From positions 1 to 64,000 of the forward strand of contig SHAK01000010.1 of NCBI GenBank assembly GCA_004213515.1: 64,000 nucleotides of DNA, given 5' to 3'. Both the position numbers and the translations under genes were made by a program. The notes beneath the pieces are model-generated. The model saw only the letters and a program-made list of their open reading frames with translations. It was not told where the DNA came from and made no database searches. Shown in pieces: positions 62,388 to 64,000 of this stretch (its first letter is position 1; each line of letters opens with the position of its first letter). The DNA comes from Limisphaerales bacterium. Lineage in GTDB: Bacteria; Verrucomicrobiota; Verrucomicrobiia; Limisphaerales; UBA1096.

Positions 62388-63578
62388 ATGAAATTTTTTT
62401 TTATGATCTTAATGACTTTGATTTTTTTCATTCATACTGTGTGTCCTTCTCAAGATTCAAATGATTTAGATCCTTTAATCGAGCTGATAGGGGAATCAAG
62501 TGATGCTCAATTACATTTAGATGTTTTGAAGGGCATCTTGGAGGCGTTAAAGGGACAGCGGGATGTTGAGGAACCAAAGGCTTGGCCAAAGATTACAAAA
62601 TTTTTGAGGGAGAGTCCTTTGGCTGAAGTTCGTGAATTATCACATTTGCTCTCTCTAAAGTTCGGCAGTCAAATTGCTTTAGTTGATTTACGAGATTTAT
62701 TAGTAAATAAATCCGTTAGTTCGGTGAAGCGCATCCGTGCTTTGAATTCCCTATTGGAAGCTAAGGATGTTCAATTACCGGTTCTATTAATTGATCTAAT
62801 CGATGATTTGGCTTTGCAGCAGCAAGCCATTATAGCTTTGGCAGCATTTGATAAACCAGAAATATCTAAAGCTATATTGCATTATCTTCCAAAATTGAAA
62901 CTGCAAGCTAGGAGAGATGCACTCTCAACTATGGCATCACGATTGACGTATGCTTCGGTTTTAATGGCTGCTATCAATAAGAAAATCATCGACGCTAAAA
63001 TACTAACGGCAGAAATTGTGAGGCAGTTGCGAATGCATAATGATTCAAATATTAATCAACAGCTTGATAGGCTTTGGGGAATCAGTCGTTCTTCGTCTAA
63101 AACGAAGCTTGATGAAATTAAAAAATATAAGCGTATCGTTGGGATGAGAAGTAATAGGCCAGGCAATTTATCTAATGGTAGAGCTTTATTTAATCGGGTT
63201 TGTGCATCGTGCCATAAATTATATGGTATGGGAGGTGATATTGGTCCCGACATAACCGGATCAGACAGGAAGAACCTTCATTATATTTTATCCAACATAA
63301 TTGATCCTAATGCTGAAATTCCAAATGATTATCGAACTTCAGTAATTCGAATGAAAGATAATCGTGTAATGGTTGGCTTAATTCGTAGTCGCGAACTTAA
63401 AACAATTACAGTTGTTACTCCAAATGAAGAAATAACTTTACTTAGAAATGATGTGGCAAAAATCGATTCACAAAATTTTTCTATTATGCCTGAAGGTTTG
63501 ATTCAAGTATTCAGTGATCAAGAGCTAATAGATTTAATTTCTTATTTAGAGGGAAATGAGCAAGTTCCTTTACCATGA
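62388..63578 (+). CDS. HEAT-repeat protein with C-terminal PVC-type heme domain
   Basis: A signal peptide (1-20) precedes helical repeats over about residues 30-240 (EVRELSHLLSLKFGSQIALVDLRDLL). The C-terminal module has CASCH at 272-276, GMGGDIGPDITGSDRKN and the closing EGLIQVFSDQELIDLISYL, which is the PVC-type heme-binding domain that often ends membrane-bound-dehydrogenase proteins. The propeller part is missing here, so this is the heme half without its propeller. It could partner one of the propeller proteins at 36338 or 38280, but that is inference. Confidence 0.88.
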   Translation: MKFFFMILMTLIFFIHTVCPSQDSNDLDPLIELIGESSDAQLHLDVLKGILEALKGQRDVEEPKAWPKITKFLRESPLAEVRELSHLLSLKFGSQIALVDLRDLLVNKSVSSVKRIRALNSLLEAKDVQLPVLLIDLIDDLALQQQAIIALAAFDKPEISKAILHYLPKLKLQARRDALSTMASRLTYASVLMAAINKKIIDAKILTAEIVRQLRMHNDSNINQQLDRLWGISRSSSKTKLDEIKKYKRIVGMRSNRPGNLSNGRALFNRVCASCHKLYGMGGDIGPDITGSDRKNLHYILSNIIDPNAEIPNDYRTSVIRMKDNRVMVGLIRSRELKTITVVTPNEEITLLRNDVAKIDSQNFSIMPEGLIQVFSDQELIDLISYLEGNEQVPLP

Positions 63579-63593
63579 GAGAAATTCTAAATT

Positions 63594-64000
63594 ATGGCTG
63601 TTACTTGTCCTGAAAATAAGTCCCGTGGATTTTGGGCAGTAAGAACTCCTTTTGCCCCTAGCCGATGTCCATTCTTTTACGGTTGGGTTATTGTTTTTGC
63701 TGCAACCATCGGATCGATATTCAGCATTCCCGGCCAGACTATGGGATTTAGTGTTTTCACTGATGTATTAATCGAAGAGCTTGGATTGACCCGTGTGGAG
63801 TTAAGCTCGGCTTATTGTTTAGGAACAGTTGCCAGTGGCCTTACTTTACCTTGGCTGGGGCGTTTGTTAGATCGTTGGGGAGAACGGCGAATGGCAGTAG
63901 CTTCAGTTATTGCCACTGGCTTAGTTTTATTCTACCTGGCCAATTGTGATTCAGTTAGCAAATTACTTGGTCAATTAATGCCGGCAAGTATAGCAGCTTT
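63594..64000 (+). CDS. MFS transporter (3' partial)
   Basis: An ATG at 63594, 15 bases after the previous stop, begins a frame open to the right edge. The visible 135 residues contain hydrophobic spans (YGWVIVFAATIGSIFSIPG and AVASVIATGLVLFYLA) and the major-facilitator loop motif GRLLDRWGERRMA. The family call is good; the substrate cannot be told. The rest of the gene lies beyond the window. Confidence 0.82.
   Translation, partial: MAVTCPENKSRGFWAVRTPFAPSRCPFFYGWVIVFAATIGSIFSIPGQTMGFSVFTDVLIEELGLTRVELSSAYCLGTVASGLTLPWLGRLLDRWGERRMAVASVIATGLVLFYLANCDSVSKLLGQLMPASIAA

Overview
The window looks like a chromosomal segment from a member of the Verrucomicrobiota (PVC superphylum). The evidence is its density of families typical of that group: DUF1549/DUF1553 proteins with N-terminal cytochrome-like motifs, DUF1501, DUF1592/DUF1588/DUF1585 and DUF1552 proteins, several secreted sulfatases, a ThuA-like protein, a PVC-type heme protein and a membrane-bound-dehydrogenase-type propeller. 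I cannot name a genus. No rRNA, tRNA, CRISPR array, transposase or integrase was seen. No stretch without a gene exceeds about 190 bases. Most starts have no recognisable Shine-Dalgarno sequence.

Layout. 1-4608 holds a DUF1553/DUF1501 pair, cut by the left edge. 4717-7346 is a secreted PPP-type phosphatase translationally coupled to an ScpA with an unusual C-terminal membrane segment. 7349-20193 is a long minus-strand run. In transcription order it reads sulfatase, glutathione peroxidase, small four-cysteine protein, acyl desaturase, FAD oxidoreductase, DUF1365, cyclopropane-synthase-type methyltransferase, DUF1475-like membrane protein, DUF1295 membrane protein, second methyltransferase, PQQ-propeller lipoprotein and CotH-like kinase. 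The middle nine genes form a compact, mostly overlapping lipid-modification cassette, the strongest candidate here for an uncharacterised system. 20261-36241 is a polysaccharide/sulfatase catabolic region: DUF1592+DUF1552, DUF1501+DUF1553+WD40-cytochrome, two sulfatases and a sugar isomerase-like protein, ending with PpnP. 36338-41186 holds two convergent dehydrogenase-like propeller proteins around a strong terminator; the second ends in an azurin-like blue-copper domain.

41274-64000 is more AT-rich and carries mainly housekeeping and small metabolic units. These are thioesterase + glycosyltransferase, a flippase-like membrane protein, ferritin + HAD phosphatase, an SDR + sugar ABC importer + RidA + VOC unit, a YycJ-type hydrolase divergent from rpoN, a cytochrome/LRR/double-YHS protein, TPR + Rieske + coiled coil, Nudix + small protein, cyclophilin, ThuA, lnt, DUF58 + DUF4381-like + BatA, a HEAT/heme protein, and an MFS transporter cut by the right edge.

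How the parts fit (inference). The sulfatases, the DUF1553/1501/1592/1552 proteins, the sugar isomerase and the cytochrome-like modules suggest breakdown of sulfated polysaccharides in the periplasm with electron transfer to cytochromes and a copper protein. The desaturase, methyltransferase, FAD oxidoreductase and peroxidase cassette suggests remodelling of membrane acyl chains and detoxification of lipid peroxides. The sulfatase-region genes are visibly GC-richer than the lipid cassette and most of the housekeeping genes, so the segment is compositionally mosaic.
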